DNA of 64,000 nt from Ferranicluibacter rubi (GCF_011603255.1 NZ_JAANCM010000012.1:62001-126000), one strand, 5' to 3'. Shown: positions 9,967 to 21,104, counted from the stretch's first letter. The notes: generated from the letters alone by a model not told the origin. Made by a program: numbers and translations.

Positions 9967-9982
9967 TTAAACGAGCCTTAAC
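9967..9982 (+). promoter_or_regulatory. Consensus CtrA box (TTAA-N7-TTAAC) upstream of first beta-barrel gene
   Basis: TTAA at 9967-9970, seven bases, then TTAAC at 9978-9982: an exact match to the full CtrA recognition sequence. It lies 85 bp before the start of the Omp25-like gene at 10067, in a genome where TTAA is rare. The occurrence is direct observation; binding is inferred. Confidence 0.6.
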
Positions 9983-10066
9983 CAATCTCCTCCATGATGC
10001 TTTCCAATAGGACGGTCGGGCTGCACGACGAAGGTGGGCTGACACAACATTTTAATGGAGTGAGCC

Positions 10067-10897
10067 ATGAAGACTATCGTGATCGGCGTTGTGGCAGCTA
10101 TGCTGACCGGCAGCGCCGCCTTCGCCGCCGACGTGTACCAGCCCCCGCTCGAACCCGTTGTCGAAGCCGCCCCCGTCGAGGTTGGCGCTGCCAGCGGCTG
10201 GTATCTGCGCGGTGACGTCGGCTACGCCTTCACCAAGCTGCGTGGCGCGAAATTCTATCAGGGCTCCAATTCCTACGAGCGCGATTTCGACAGCTACGAT
10301 CTCGACGATACCTGGACCGGCGGCGTCGGCGTGGGTTACCAGGTCACCAATTACCTGCGCACGGACGTGACGCTCGACTATCTCGGCAAGACCGACTTCG
10401 AGGGCTCGACCACGGGCGGCTGCGGCGTCGCAGACTTCTGCACCTCGCGCGACATCTCCTCGATGACCGCCTGGAGCCTGATGGCCAACGCCTATGTCGA
10501 TATCGGCACCTACGGCATCTTCACCCCCTATGTCGGAGCCGGCATCGGCGGCACGCAGGTGCGCTGGGACAAGCTGAAGAACACCAGCTGCGAAACGGGC
10601 AACCCCGACAATTGCGACGGCGAGTTCGAGCATAGCGGTAAGCGCAAGTGGCGCTTCACCTACGGCCTCATGGCAGGCACGGCCATCGACCTCACCTGCA
10701 ACCTGCAGGCCGACGTCGGCTATCGCTTCCGCCAGATCGTCGGCGGCGACATGTTCGGCTACAAGGAAAGCGGTGGCCCCGGTCGCGACAAGGGCATCAA
10801 CATCCACGAAGCCCGCGCCGGCCTGCGCTACAATTTCGGCGGCTGCGAACAGGCCTATGTCCCGGAATACCCGGTCGAACAGCCGGTCTACAAATAA
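10067..10897 (+). CDS. Outer-membrane beta-barrel protein, Omp25/Omp31-like
   Basis: 276 residues with a clean signal peptide (MKTIVIGVVAAMLTGSAAFAA) and AXA-type cleavage. The mature part has alternating aromatic beta strands (GWYLRGDVGYAF, GVGVGYQVTNYLRTDVTLDYLG, ISSMTAWSLMANAYVDIG, YVGAGIGGTQVRWD) and the closing EARAGLRYNFG, the pattern of the eight-stranded porin-family barrels of rhizobia and Brucella. GAGTGAG lies ahead of the ATG. It carries two Cys pairs (C..C in loops and CETGNPDNC), so disulfides are possible. It resembles the genes at 11530 and 21664 in design but is not a recent duplicate. A substrate cannot be read from sequence. Confidence 0.85.
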   Translation: MKTIVIGVVAAMLTGSAAFAADVYQPPLEPVVEAAPVEVGAASGWYLRGDVGYAFTKLRGAKFYQGSNSYERDFDSYDLDDTWTGGVGVGYQVTNYLRTDVTLDYLGKTDFEGSTTGGCGVADFCTSRDISSMTAWSLMANAYVDIGTYGIFTPYVGAGIGGTQVRWDKLKNTSCETGNPDNCDGEFEHSGKRKWRFTYGLMAGTAIDLTCNLQADVGYRFRQIVGGDMFGYKESGGPGRDKGINIHEARAGLRYNFGGCEQAYVPEYPVEQPVYK

Positions 10898-10920
10898 GCC
10901 ATTCCGTCTTGCCAATTTGA

Positions 10921-10957
10921 GAAAGCCGCCCCGCAAGGGCGGCTTTCGTGCGTTTTT
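10921..10957 (+). terminator. Rho-independent terminator after the beta-barrel gene
   Basis: GAAAGCCGCCC (10921-10931), loop CGCAA, GGGCGGCTTTC (10937-10947), then GTGCGTTTTT. Confidence 0.8.
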
Positions 10958-11091
10958 GACACGGTTCGATGGTGCCTTGGTGAGGCGGCGTTAACCAGCA
11001 TGGCGGGCGTAGCCGGGGGTTGCTTGTTCCCACCGCGTCGCGGGTTAGGGTCGAACCGGATGATTCGATGAAAAATTGACGGGACGCGACG

Positions 11092-11415
11092 ATGGACAGA
11101 CACTTCTGGCGGATCACCGGCCATGCCGGCATGGACCAGATCTTCGAGCGCATCGTGCCCGTGGACAGCCTGTCGGACGCCGCCGTTCGCCTGCTTCTCC
11201 AGTGCCTGCTCGCCCGCGAGGTGGATATCAACCAGTTGATCGACGGTTTCGGCCTGGCCGACACGCAAGGCGCCGGCCCGCTCGATGTGCGCATGGAGCC
11301 CGGTCCGCCGCTGCAGTACCGGCTGGCCGGCGCCGATGTCGTCTTCGAGGCGAGCGTCATGACGGAACGCCCGCCGCAGTTCCGCTCGTCCTACGGCTCC
11401 GGCCTTGCCGCCTGA
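11092..11415 (+). CDS. Conserved hypothetical protein (107 aa)
   Basis: 107 residues, no signal peptide or membrane segment. The sequence reads as a compact soluble protein: MDRHFWRITGHAG, a helical middle (SDAAVRLLLQCLLAREVDINQLIDGF) and a C-terminal beta-like part. I do not recognise a family. It sits between two beta-barrel genes in the same direction; TTAACC at 10992 lies upstream. Codon use and GC match the surroundings, so it is probably real and native. Confidence 0.65.
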   Translation: MDRHFWRITGHAGMDQIFERIVPVDSLSDAAVRLLLQCLLAREVDINQLIDGFGLADTQGAGPLDVRMEPGPPLQYRLAGADVVFEASVMTERPPQFRSSYGSGLAA

Positions 11416-11428
11416 GCGGGTGGCTCCG

Positions 11429-11444
11429 TTAACGCGCCATTAAC
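11429..11444 (+). promoter_or_regulatory. Consensus CtrA box upstream of second beta-barrel gene
   Basis: TTAA at 11429-11432, seven bases, TTAAC at 11440-11444 (running on as TTAACCAT), another exact full CtrA box, 86 bp before the gene at 11530. A further TTAAC lies at about 11461. The spacing to the start codon is nearly the same as at the first beta-barrel gene. Confidence 0.6.
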
Positions 11445-11529
11445 CATACCGGCCCAAAGGTTAACGCCTGTATATCGGTCGCCTGCGTGATTCGCCGGCC
11501 GGCCGCGACACCGGGCAATCGAGGGCTCC

Positions 11530-12315
11530 ATGACGCGTCTTTCAAACTTGGCCACAGCACGGGCGACCAAGGCATCATCGGCAGCAACGTGCCTCGCCGG
11601 CCTGGCCTGTGCGGTCCTGAGCGCGGTTGTCGGCCTGCAGGCCGCGCAGGCCGAAGACGCGCTGCTCTCGGCACCGGAAGTCACCATCGCCACGGACACC
11701 GTCTCGACCGGCCTCTATCTGCGCGGCGATCTTGGCTATACTGCGTTTCGCAACGACGGTGCGCCCGACCTTTCGGTGGGCGGTGCCCGCCGAGGCTTCG
11801 ATGACGATCGTTTCGACCGTCCCGTTTCCGGCACGCTTGGGCTCGGCTACCGGCTGACCGACATCCTGCGCGCAGACGTCACCGCCGACCTCTTCAATGG
11901 CCGCTTCGAAGGCACGCAGGAAACGGCAGGCGTCGCCACCCGCTACCGGGCCGACCTGCGCGGCGTCGGCCTCATGGCCAATGGCTATGTCGATCTCGCA
12001 ACCATCGCGGGCTTCACGCCCTATCTCGGCGCCGGCGTCGGCGCGACCTATGTGGATTGGCAGGACGTCACCGCCCGCACAGAAGCGGGCCCGGTTGCCG
12101 GTGGCGCTTACGCGGGCGATGACAGCTGGCGCTTTACCTATGCCCTCATGGCCGGCGCCTCCTACGATCTCACGGAGCGGCTGAAGCTCGATATCAGCTA
12201 CCGCTATTCCGACATCGCCAATGGCGACATGTTCGCCCGCTCGCGCGAGAAAGCCCGCGACGACGGCCTCTCCCGCCACGAAATCCGCGCCGGCCTGCGT
12301 TTCTCACTCTACTAG
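11530..12315 (+). CDS. Outer-membrane beta-barrel protein, Omp25/Omp31-like
   Basis: 261 residues. The signal peptide is long (about 38 residues, ending QAAQAED). Mature strands parallel those of the 10067 gene: YLRGDLGYTAF, GLGYRLTDILRADVTADL, GVGLMANGYVDLATIAGFTPYLGAGVGATYVDW, SWRFTYALMAGASYDL, and the closing HEIRAGLRFSLY ending in an aromatic residue as outer-membrane barrels do. Here the cysteine pairs of the first barrel are absent. The ATG at 11530 follows a GAGGG stretch. Function beyond envelope structure is unknown. Confidence 0.83.
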   Translation: MTRLSNLATARATKASSAATCLAGLACAVLSAVVGLQAAQAEDALLSAPEVTIATDTVSTGLYLRGDLGYTAFRNDGAPDLSVGGARRGFDDDRFDRPVSGTLGLGYRLTDILRADVTADLFNGRFEGTQETAGVATRYRADLRGVGLMANGYVDLATIAGFTPYLGAGVGATYVDWQDVTARTEAGPVAGGAYAGDDSWRFTYALMAGASYDLTERLKLDISYRYSDIANGDMFARSREKARDDGLSRHEIRAGLRFSLY

Positions 12316-12385
12316 CCTTCCGCAGGCGGGCGAGAGGAACCTTGTCGCGGTCCGCAGGTTCAGGCTCCAGCAAAAGGAGCCCGCC

Positions 12386-12697
12386 ATGACCGACATCGGA
12401 AACCCCATCCCCCGCGGCACGATCGACACCGACGCCCCCCTCGTCGATGAAGCGCTCGCCGCAAAAGAAGACCAGTCCTCCAGCGATGCCGCCGATACGG
12501 TGGCCGCCCTCAAGGCGGAAATCGAGACGCTCCGAACGCGCATCGCCGAGCATCGCTCGGATGCCGCGGCAAAGGTTCGTTCCACCGTCCGCGACCGCCC
12601 GCTCGTCAGCCTGACCGCAGCCCTGCTCGCCGGTTACGGCATCGCTCTCGCCCTTCACGGCAGCCGCTCGGCCAGCACCGGACACGGCTGGCGATAG
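12386..12697 (+). CDS. Small membrane protein, DUF883/YqjD-like
   Basis: 103 residues from the ATG at 12386, which has AAAGGAG 8 bases upstream. An acidic N-terminus leads into a coiled-coil segment (DTVAALKAEIETLRTRIAEHRSD) and a single C-terminal hydrophobic span (LVSLTAALLAGYGIALAL), the layout of ElaB/YqjD/DUF883 proteins, which tether to the inner membrane and in E. coli associate with ribosomes. Identification is by architecture only. It ends 184 bp before serC. Confidence 0.65.
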   Translation: MTDIGNPIPRGTIDTDAPLVDEALAAKEDQSSSDAADTVAALKAEIETLRTRIAEHRSDAAAKVRSTVRDRPLVSLTAALLAGYGIALALHGSRSASTGHGWR

Positions 12698-12824
12698 GGT
12701 CCGCGCCGGGCACTTTGCCTGGCCTCCGACCAGACCTGAAAACGTCCTGCACTGTGCTCATAACGACGGGCCGCGTCTGGAACGTGGAATTTTTCCTTGC
12801 GTTCCATGAGCAGTTTCTGTAATC

Positions 12825-12881
12825 ACGGCGGCAGGACACGCCTCCCTAACGAGGTGCTTTCTATCTGGAAGGATAGCCACC
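12825..12881 (+). ncRNA. serC leader RNA motif
   Basis: Directly in front of the serC ATG are two tandem hairpins: CCTC (12841-12844) with GAGG (12851-12854), then CTATC (12861-12865) with GATAG (12872-12876). The second loop and stem contain GGAAGG, the ribosome-binding site. This two-hairpin layout abutting serC, with GGTGCTTTC between the stems, is that of the serC leader described in alphaproteobacteria. The second hairpin would hide the ribosome site, suggesting control of translation initiation. An Infernal search against the Rfam serC model would settle it. Confidence 0.75.
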
Positions 12882-14060
12882 ATGAATACGACTGCGACAC
12901 CGGATCTGCGTCCGGCAAACACCCATTTTTCGTCTGGACCTTGCTCCAAGCGCCCCGGTTGGTCGCTGGACGCTCTCTCCGATGCACCGCTCGGCCGGTC
13001 GCATCGCGCCAAGGTCGGCAAAGCCAAGCTCAAGCAAGCCATCGATCTGACCCGTGAGGTCCTGAACGTGCCGGCGGACTACCGCATCGGCATCGTGCCC
13101 GCGTCTGACACCGGCGCTGTGGAAATGGCGATGTGGTCGCTGCTCGGCGAGCGCGGCGTGGATATGGTCGCCTGGGAAAGCTTTGGTTCCGGCTGGGTGT
13201 CCGACGTTGTGAAGGAGCTGAAGCTCTCCGACGCCCGCAAGATCACCGCCGACTACGGCAAGCTGCCGGATCTCTCCACGATCGATTTCAACCGTGACGT
13301 CGTCTTCACCTGGAACGGCACCACGTCGGGCGTTCGCGTCCCCAACGCCGATTTCATTCCCGCCGACCGTCAGGGCCTGACGATCTGCGATGCGACCTCC
13401 GGCGCTTTCGCGCAGGACCTCGATTTCTCCAAGCTCGATGTCGTCACGTTCTCCTGGCAGAAGGTGCTGGGCGGCGAGGGCGGCCATGGCGTGCTCATCC
13501 TGTCCCCACGCGCCGTTGCGCGGCTGGAAAGCTACACCCCGGCCTGGCCGCTGCCGAAGATCTTCCGCATGACCAAGGGTGGCAAGATCGTCGAGGGCAT
13601 CTTCCAGGGCGAAACGATCAACACGCCCTCCATGCTCTGCGTCGAGGACTATATCGATGCGCTACAGTGGGCAAAGTCGCTCGGTGGTCTCAACGCGCTG
13701 ATGGCGCGGGCGGATGCCAATGCGCAGGTCATCTTCGATTACGTCGAGAAGACCGACTGGATCGCTAACCTCGCAGAGGTCGCGGACACCCGCTCGAACA
13801 CGTCGGTCTGCCTCAAGATCGTCGATCCCGAGGTCACGGCGCTTGCGCCCGACCAGCAGGACGCCTTTGCCAAGGGCATGGTCGCACTGCTCGAAAAGCA
13901 GGGCGTCGCCCATGATATCGGCGCCTACCGCGATGCCCCGTCGGGCTTCCGCATCTGGGCCGGGGCGACCATCGACACGGCTGATCTCGAGGCGCTCATG
14001 CCCTGGTTCGACTGGGCGTTCGCGACCCAGAAGGCCACGCAGCTCAAGGCCGCCGCCTAG
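12882..14060 (+). CDS. serC: SerC, phosphoserine aminotransferase
   Basis: 392 residues. This is the short alphaproteobacterial form (PLP-dependent class V). Recognisable points are [22 protein letters not shown] at the start, the substrate/cofactor segment WNGTTSGVR, and the PLP-lysine in [20 protein letters not shown] near residue 190. It makes 3-phosphoserine from 3-phosphohydroxypyruvate and glutamate. It is transcribed with serA 105 bp downstream and is preceded by the serC leader. Confidence 0.96.
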   Translation: MNTTATPDLRPANTHFSSGPCSKRPGWSLDALSDAPLGRSHRAKVGKAKLKQAIDLTREVLNVPADYRIGIVPASDTGAVEMAMWSLLGERGVDMVAWESFGSGWVSDVVKELKLSDARKITADYGKLPDLSTIDFNRDVVFTWNGTTSGVRVPNADFIPADRQGLTICDATSGAFAQDLDFSKLDVVTFSWQKVLGGEGGHGVLILSPRAVARLESYTPAWPLPKIFRMTKGGKIVEGIFQGETINTPSMLCVEDYIDALQWAKSLGGLNALMARADANAQVIFDYVEKTDWIANLAEVADTRSNTSVCLKIVDPEVTALAPDQQDAFAKGMVALLEKQGVAHDIGAYRDAPSGFRIWAGATIDTADLEALMPWFDWAFATQKATQLKAAA

Positions 14061-14165
14061 ACCGGACAAGCGTCGGGACCGCGCCTCGTCGCGCGGTCTC
14101 CGCCACGTTCCTACGCGCATCACATCCCGTTCCTTTCAAGACGTTCTCACCAGTGGAGGCCTCTC

Positions 14166-15761
14166 ATGGCACCTCGCGTTCTCGTATCCGACGAACTGTC
14201 GGAAACCGCCGTCCAGATCTTTCGCGATCGCGGCGTCGATGTCGATTTCCAGCCGCAGCTCGGCAAGGACAAGGACAAGCTTGCCGAAATCATCGGCAAT
14301 TATGACGGTCTCGCCATCCGCTCCGCCACCAAGGCGACGGAAAAGCTGATTGCGGCTGCGACCAACCTGAAGGTCATCGGCCGCGCCGGTATCGGCGTCG
14401 ACAATGTCGATATCCCCGCCGCCTCGCGCCGCGGTATCATCGTCATGAACACGCCGTTCGGCAACTCCATCACCACGGCCGAACACGCCATCGCGCTGAT
14501 GTTCGCCGTCGCCCGCCAGCTGCCTGCCGCCGACACCTCGACGCAGGCCGGCAAGTGGGAAAAGTCCAAGTTCATGGGCGTCGAAATCACCGGCAAGACG
14601 CTCGGCGTCATCGGCGCCGGCAATATCGGCTCCATCGTCATCTCCCGCGCCATCGGCCTGAAGATGCACGTCATCGCCTACGACCCCTTCCTGTCGAAGG
14701 AACGCGCCGAGGAAATGGGCGTCACCAAGGTCGAGCTCGACGAGCTGCTGGCAAAGGCGGACTTCATCACCCTGCACGTGCCGATGACCGATAAGACACG
14801 CGGCATCCTGAATGCCGAAGCGATCGCCAAGACCAAGCCCGGCGTGCGGATCATCAACTGCGCCCGTGGCGGTCTCGTGGACGAGGCAGCGCTTGCCGCA
14901 GCCATCAAGTCCGGCCATGTCGCCGGCGCCGGCTTCGACGTGTTCGAGACAGAGCCCGCCAAGGAAAGCCCGCTGTTCGGCCTGCCGAACGTCGTCTGCA
15001 CCCCGCATCTCGGTGCCGCCACCACGGAAGCGCAGGAAAACGTCGCGCTTCAGGTCGCCGAGCAGATGTCGGATTATCTGGTCAAGGGTGCCGTTTCCAA
15101 CGCGATCAACATGCCGTCGATCACGGCCGAGGAAGCCCCGATCCTCAAGCCGGTCATCCGTCTGGCCGAAGTGCTCGGCGCCTTCGTCGGTCAGGTTACG
15201 GAAAGCGCGATCAAGGAAATCGAAATTCTCTATGACGGCTCGACGGCCGCCATGAACACCAAGGCCCTGACGAGTGCCGCCCTTGCCGGCCTCATCCGCA
15301 GCCAGGTTTCGGATGTCAACATGGTCTCCGCGCCGATCATGATCAAGGAAAAGGGCGTCATCCTCTCCGAGGTCAAGCGCGACAAGACCGGCGTGTTCGA
15401 CGGCTACATCAAGCTGACGGTGACGACGGAAACCCAGACGCGTTCGGTCGCAGGCACGGTGTTCTCGGATGGCAAGCCGCGCTTTATCCAGATCAAGGAC
15501 ATCAATCTGGATGCCGACGTCGGCAGCCACATGGTCTACATCACCAACACCGACGTTCCCGGCATGATCGGTTTCATCGGCAAGACCTTCGGCGACGCCG
15601 GCGTTAACATCGCCAACTTCCAGCTCGGCCGCAAGGATGCGGGCTCGGATGCCATCGCGCTGCTCTATGTCGACGGCCCCGTGCCGGATAGCCTGCTGGA
15701 AACGCTGACCGCCAACCCGGCCATCCGCCAGGCGAAGCCCCTGGTCTTCAACGTCGAATAA
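14166..15761 (+). CDS. serA: SerA, D-3-phosphoglycerate dehydrogenase
   Basis: 531 residues, the long form. The NAD-binding Rossmann motif GVIGAGNIGSI lies near residue 145, catalytic regions include NCARGGLVDEAAL and the TPHLGAATTEAQ histidine loop near 280. The substrate-binding intervening domain follows, and the last about 75 residues form an ACT domain (HMVYITNTDVPGMIGFIGKTFGDAGVNIANF) that usually senses serine. It catalyses the first step of serine synthesis. AGTGGAGG lies ahead of the ATG. Confidence 0.97.
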   Translation: MAPRVLVSDELSETAVQIFRDRGVDVDFQPQLGKDKDKLAEIIGNYDGLAIRSATKATEKLIAAATNLKVIGRAGIGVDNVDIPAASRRGIIVMNTPFGNSITTAEHAIALMFAVARQLPAADTSTQAGKWEKSKFMGVEITGKTLGVIGAGNIGSIVISRAIGLKMHVIAYDPFLSKERAEEMGVTKVELDELLAKADFITLHVPMTDKTRGILNAEAIAKTKPGVRIINCARGGLVDEAALAAAIKSGHVAGAGFDVFETEPAKESPLFGLPNVVCTPHLGAATTEAQENVALQVAEQMSDYLVKGAVSNAINMPSITAEEAPILKPVIRLAEVLGAFVGQVTESAIKEIEILYDGSTAAMNTKALTSAALAGLIRSQVSDVNMVSAPIMIKEKGVILSEVKRDKTGVFDGYIKLTVTTETQTRSVAGTVFSDGKPRFIQIKDINLDADVGSHMVYITNTDVPGMIGFIGKTFGDAGVNIANFQLGRKDAGSDAIALLYVDGPVPDSLLETLTANPAIRQAKPLVFNVE

Positions 15762-15787
15762 GCCGGCAGCAACCAGCTCAAGATCAT

Positions 15788-15826
15788 AAAAAACGCGCCG
15801 GATCCCCAGGGTTCGGCGCGTTTTTC
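15788..15826. terminator. Bidirectional terminator between serA and the EamA gene
   Basis: AAAAACGCGCCG pairs with CGGCGCGTTTTT around a GATCCCCAGGGTT loop; A and T tracts on both sides let it serve the two convergent genes. Confidence 0.88.
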
Positions 15827-15842
15827 ATTGTCCGATTTGGTA

Positions 15843-16733
15843 TTACCCGGCCACCTTGGGCCGCCCCTTTTCCGCCACCGCGATCCCCACGAGCGCCAGC
15901 AGAAGTGCGACGATGTGGAAGGTTTGGAGCGTCTCGCCGATGAGGGCGATCGACAGGAGCGTGCCGAAGATCGGGATGAGGTTGATGAACAGCCCCGCAC
16001 GGTTGGGGCCGATCAGCTCGACGCCGCGCACATAGAGGATTTGCGAGATCAGCGATGGGAAGATGCCGGCATAGGCGACGATGATCCAGCCGGTCGTGTC
16101 GGGCCAGATCATGGCGCCGGAGGTGCTTTCCCAGATCATCAGGGGCACGCTGCTCAAGAGGGCCGCGAAGGCGGAAACGGCGATCAGGCTTTTCCAGTGG
16201 ATGCCCGGCTTGTAGCGCAGCGACACGGTGTAGCCGGCATAGACGAGCACCGCGAACATCATCAGCGCGTCGCCGCGGTTCAGATCGAGCGAGAGCAGCG
16301 TCGAGAGATTGCCATGCGATGTGGTGAGCGCGACCGCGAACAGCGTCAGCGCGAAGCCGAACCACTGCGCCAGCGAGACGCCGGTGCGAAACAGCACGAA
16401 GTTCATGGCGAAGATCACCATGGGGATTGCGGCCTGCTCGATCACCGCGTTGATGGCGCTGGTATATTGCAGGGCGGAATAGAGCGAGGCGTTGAAGGCG
16501 GTAAACCCGATGGCGCCGTAGCTGAACAGCAGAAGCCAATGCCGGCGGATGAGCGGCCAGTCTTTGCGGAGCTGGGGGATGGCGATGGCCAGAAGCAGGG
16601 TACAGGCGATCACCCAGCGCATGCCCGTCAGCAGCATCGGACTGACATGGCCGACGGCAATCTTACCGGCCACGGAGTTGCCGCCCCAGATGAAGGTGGT
16701 CAGCGCAAGGATCAGATAGGCCTGGATGTTCAA
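15843..16733 (-). CDS. DMT-superfamily (EamA) transporter
   Basis: 296 residues with ten predicted hydrophobic spans in two EamA repeats; the first begins YLILALTTFIWGGNSVAGKIAVG, a typical EamA opening, and the second at SALIGETLQTFHIVALLLALVGI closes the second repeat. Members export amino acids, metabolites or drugs across the inner membrane; the substrate cannot be told here. It stands alone on the minus strand between serA and purA. Confidence 0.88.
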   Translation of the reverse strand: MNIQAYLILALTTFIWGGNSVAGKIAVGHVSPMLLTGMRWVIACTLLLAIAIPQLRKDWPLIRRHWLLLFSYGAIGFTAFNASLYSALQYTSAINAVIEQAAIPMVIFAMNFVLFRTGVSLAQWFGFALTLFAVALTTSHGNLSTLLSLDLNRGDALMMFAVLVYAGYTVSLRYKPGIHWKSLIAVSAFAALLSSVPLMIWESTSGAMIWPDTTGWIIVAYAGIFPSLISQILYVRGVELIGPNRAGLFINLIPIFGTLLSIALIGETLQTFHIVALLLALVGIAVAEKGRPKVAG

Positions 16734-17026
16734 GCTGAAATTCCGTCTCGGTCAAGAGGAGCGAGGGTTCGTGGCGCGTCCTTAGCGCTGCATATCGCGT
16801 AAAGCGGCATGCTGCCATGCAAAAAGCCCTGATTTCCGGGCGAACGGAATAGCTTTTGAAAAAACAAGACAGTATAGATGCGCGGGTTTGCAGCCCCGGA
16901 TCGTGGGTCGGGATGCAGCACCATGGGTCGGTGCGGGATGCCATTGCCGGATTGAGGCAGGGCAATCGCGTGCAAGGCGAAGATGAGCGCGGATGAAAAC
17001 GTGCGCTTGCAGACAGGAAAAACGAA

Positions 17027-18325
<1,299 letters not shown>

Positions 18326-18447
18326 GTTAACGGACCTGTGACGGGGTGATGACAAGGGCGTAAAGCGCGGGTTTTGTGAGAGATCCCGCGCTTGCGCCAT
18401 ATCAAGTATCGGCTTAATCACCCCGAAGGGTTGAAAGAAAGTTTTCG

Positions 18448-21048
18448 ATGGCGGATTTTGTAGCAGTTATTCGCAGGACCGTGGACGGCTTGTCCGACAA
18501 CAGTCCGGACATGCGGTCCAGGGTTTACGAAAAGGCCCGGGGCGCCGTCCGTCGCCAGCTTGAAAGCATGAAGCCTCGTCCCTCCGACGAGATGATCGAC
18601 CGCCAGATGGGCAAGCTCGAAGCGGCCATCACGGAGGTGGAGGGAACCCACGCGCCGGCCCCTGTCGAGGATGTGCCGCCCGAGGTCGTGCCCGCGGCGG
18701 CTGTCGCCGCTGCCGTTATCCCCGCAGCCGTACCACCGGCCGAAGACGTCCCCACCGAGCCGGCACCGGCAGATGTCACCTTCGAGCAGCCGCCCGTTCC
18801 CTATGATGTGTCGCATGTCGATCGGCAGGAGGCCGTCGAAGCCGCTCCCGTTATACCGGAACCCGAGCCTCAACCGGAGCCGGAGCCGGAGCCGGAGCCC
18901 GAACCTGTCGCGGACGTGTCTCCCGAGCCCGAGCCTGTGTACGAAGAGCCCGCTCCCGAGCCGGTCTACGCCGATGAGCCGGCGCCTTCGGAAGACGTGC
19001 CGCCGGAATACGCACCAGAGCCCGAGACGCAACCCGAGCCGTATCTTGAGCCCGAGCCGGTCGCCGATCGCGATACGCTGGACGCAGCAGACGTGCTGGC
19101 CGAAGAATATGCCCAGATTCAGCAGCCAGCATCGCCCGCATGGGAGAGTGTCGATGAGAACGACACGGTCGCGCTCGAAGAGCCCGCAGCCGTAGAGCCT
19201 GCTCCCGCCGAGGACGCGGCGCAGGCCTGGGCCGAGCCCCGGCACATGGAGCCCGTCGAACCGTACGAACCGGAACCGGCCGAACCCGCTTCGATCGAGC
19301 CGGACTATATCGAGCCGGAACAGAGCTATGTGGAGCCTGCACCCTACGAGCCGGCGCCCGTCATTGAGCCGATCGAGCCCGAGCGCGACGCCAGCGCGAT
19401 GCCGGTGGCCAACTGGGATCTGCCGGAATGGAACGAACCGCTGGCCGAGCAGCCTGGCACGCCGGTTGCCGCGCATATCGAGCCTGTCTGGACGGAAAGC
19501 GTCGGGACGCATTCGGCCGAAGACGTCGCGGATCACGATGCCGGCTGGGCCGACGAGCCGGTCGCTCATGACGATCACAATTATGCCGCCGATGCCGCAC
19601 CCGTCGTCCTTCCCGCCGTTTCCGGCGGGCTGACGCCCGAGGGCGAGCCGTCGCATTCCTGGGCGCTCGACGAGACGGACCCGTTCCAGCACGATGTTCG
19701 CCCCGAGGGTACCGAGCCCGCCGTGTCGGACTGGTCCTGGCCGGTCGATCGCACGAACGAGACCGAACAGGCGGGCCCGAGCGATGAGCCGCCGCCGCCG
19801 CAGAACTGGGACGAGATCGACAGCCTGCTGGCTGCCGGCGGTGCTGCGGCTGCAGCCCAGAGCCGTCCTCCGCTCGATCCCGCAGAAGCGCCTCCCGCAC
19901 CGCGTCGCCCGGCGTCCTATCGCGCCGAGCCGCGCAAGTCGGCCTTCAGTCTCAAGCGGATCGCCACCGTCCTCGTCCTGCTGCTCGTCTTCGGCGGCGG
20001 CGGCTATGCCTACTGGACGAACCGCGATTCGGTGAACGGCTGGGTTTCCGAGACGATCGCCTCCCTGAACACGGCGCCGCCGACGGCCAGCAATGGCGGA
20101 ACCTCGGCGACGGGAACCGGCGGCGCAGCCTCCGGCACCGCGGCCAACGGCGATGCGACGACCGACGTGGCGTCGGCCGAGCCGAGCAACAAGTTCACCC
20201 AGCGCCTTCAGACCGACGGCACCGAGATCGACGAGGGTGCGGCCCAGCCGCCGGCCGGCGCCGCTACCGCGCAGGAAGGCAAATCCGTCGCAGCCCAGAC
20301 GGAGGCGAGCCGCCCTGTCGATACGGCCGATGCCGGAGCGACGGCGACACCGCCTACGGCGGGCACGCCCGCCACGACGGCGGCTCAGGCCGATCCGTCG
20401 GCCACGCCCGGTGCCGATGCGGCACCCGCAACGACACCGCCGGTCAGCCCGACCTCCGCGCCGAACGAAGCAACGACCCAGATGCCGGCCGGCGCGCAGA
20501 AGATGTTCCTCTACGAGGAACGCCTCGGCCAGACGGCGCCGACCGCCATCGAAGGCGGCGTCGCTTGGTCGCTGAAGGAAGAAGCACCGGAAGCCGGACA
20601 GCGTCCCGAGCCCGTCATCCAGGCGCAGATCACCGTGCCGGATCGCGGCCTGACCGCGCTGATGACCATCAAGCGCAACACCGATACCTCGCTGCCGGCC
20701 AGCCACACGATCGAGTTCGTGTTCTCGCTGCCGGAGAATTTCGAGGGCGGCAGCATCGACAGCGTTCAGCGCGTGGCGATGAAGCGCAACGAGCAGGATC
20801 GTGGCGATCCGCTGATCGCGGTCCCCGCCAAGATCACCGACGACTTCCACATGATTGCGCTCAACGACTTTCCGGAGGCCGTGACGACCAATCTCGATCT
20901 CCTGCGCACCCGCTCGTGGATCGACATTCCCCTGACCTATCGCAACGGCCGCCGTGCGCTGCTGACGCTGGAAAAGGGTGCGGCCGGCAATGAAGCGTTC
21001 ACGCAGGCTCTGGCTGCCTGGAGCCAGGCACGTCCGGCCGGCAACTGA
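18448..21048 (+). CDS. Large Pro/Glu-rich single-span membrane protein, unknown function
   Basis: 866 residues. The first about 55 residues ([15 protein letters not shown]...[13 protein letters not shown]) form a conserved-looking helical head. Residues about 60-490 are a low-complexity Pro/Glu/Ala region full of EPEPEPE and EPA repeats. One transmembrane span lies near residues 508-525 ([19 protein letters not shown]), then a Thr/Ala-rich linker, then a folded C-terminal domain of about 180 residues ([24 protein letters not shown] onwards) ending at RPAGN. The order suggests a cytoplasmic head and a periplasmic C-terminal domain. I know of homologues downstream of purA in rhizobia annotated only as hypothetical; no function can be assigned. 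Confidence 0.8.
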   Translation: MADFVAVIRRTVDGLSDNSPDMRSRVYEKARGAVRRQLESMKPRPSDEMIDRQMGKLEAAITEVEGTHAPAPVEDVPPEVVPAAAVAAAVIPAAVPPAEDVPTEPAPADVTFEQPPVPYDVSHVDRQEAVEAAPVIPEPEPQPEPEPEPEPEPVADVSPEPEPVYEEPAPEPVYADEPAPSEDVPPEYAPEPETQPEPYLEPEPVADRDTLDAADVLAEEYAQIQQPASPAWESVDENDTVALEEPAAVEPAPAEDAAQAWAEPRHMEPVEPYEPEPAEPASIEPDYIEPEQSYVEPAPYEPAPVIEPIEPERDASAMPVANWDLPEWNEPLAEQPGTPVAAHIEPVWTESVGTHSAEDVADHDAGWADEPVAHDDHNYAADAAPVVLPAVSGGLTPEGEPSHSWALDETDPFQHDVRPEGTEPAVSDWSWPVDRTNETEQAGPSDEPPPPQNWDEIDSLLAAGGAAAAAQSRPPLDPAEAPPAPRRPASYRAEPRKSAFSLKRIATVLVLLLVFGGGGYAYWTNRDSVNGWVSETIASLNTAPPTASNGGTSATGTGGAASGTAANGDATTDVASAEPSNKFTQRLQTDGTEIDEGAAQPPAGAATAQEGKSVAAQTEASRPVDTADAGATATPPTAGTPATTAAQADPSATPGADAAPATTPPVSPTSAPNEATTQMPAGAQKMFLYEERLGQTAPTAIEGGVAWSLKEEAPEAGQRPEPVIQAQITVPDRGLTALMTIKRNTDTSLPASHTIEFVFSLPENFEGGSIDSVQRVAMKRNEQDRGDPLIAVPAKITDDFHMIALNDFPEAVTTNLDLLRTRSWIDIPLTYRNGRRALLTLEKGAAGNEAFTQALAAWSQARPAGN

Positions 21049-21104
21049 TAGGATGATGTGTTCCGGGGTCGCGCTGCGGTCCCGGATGCCATGATCGAAC
21101 GCGA

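Noticed and set aside
18418-20850. 810-codon Arg/Gly-rich open frame opposite the Pro/Glu-rich gene
   Set aside because: Its Arg/Leu/Gly repeats are simply the complement of the EP repeats on the plus strand.
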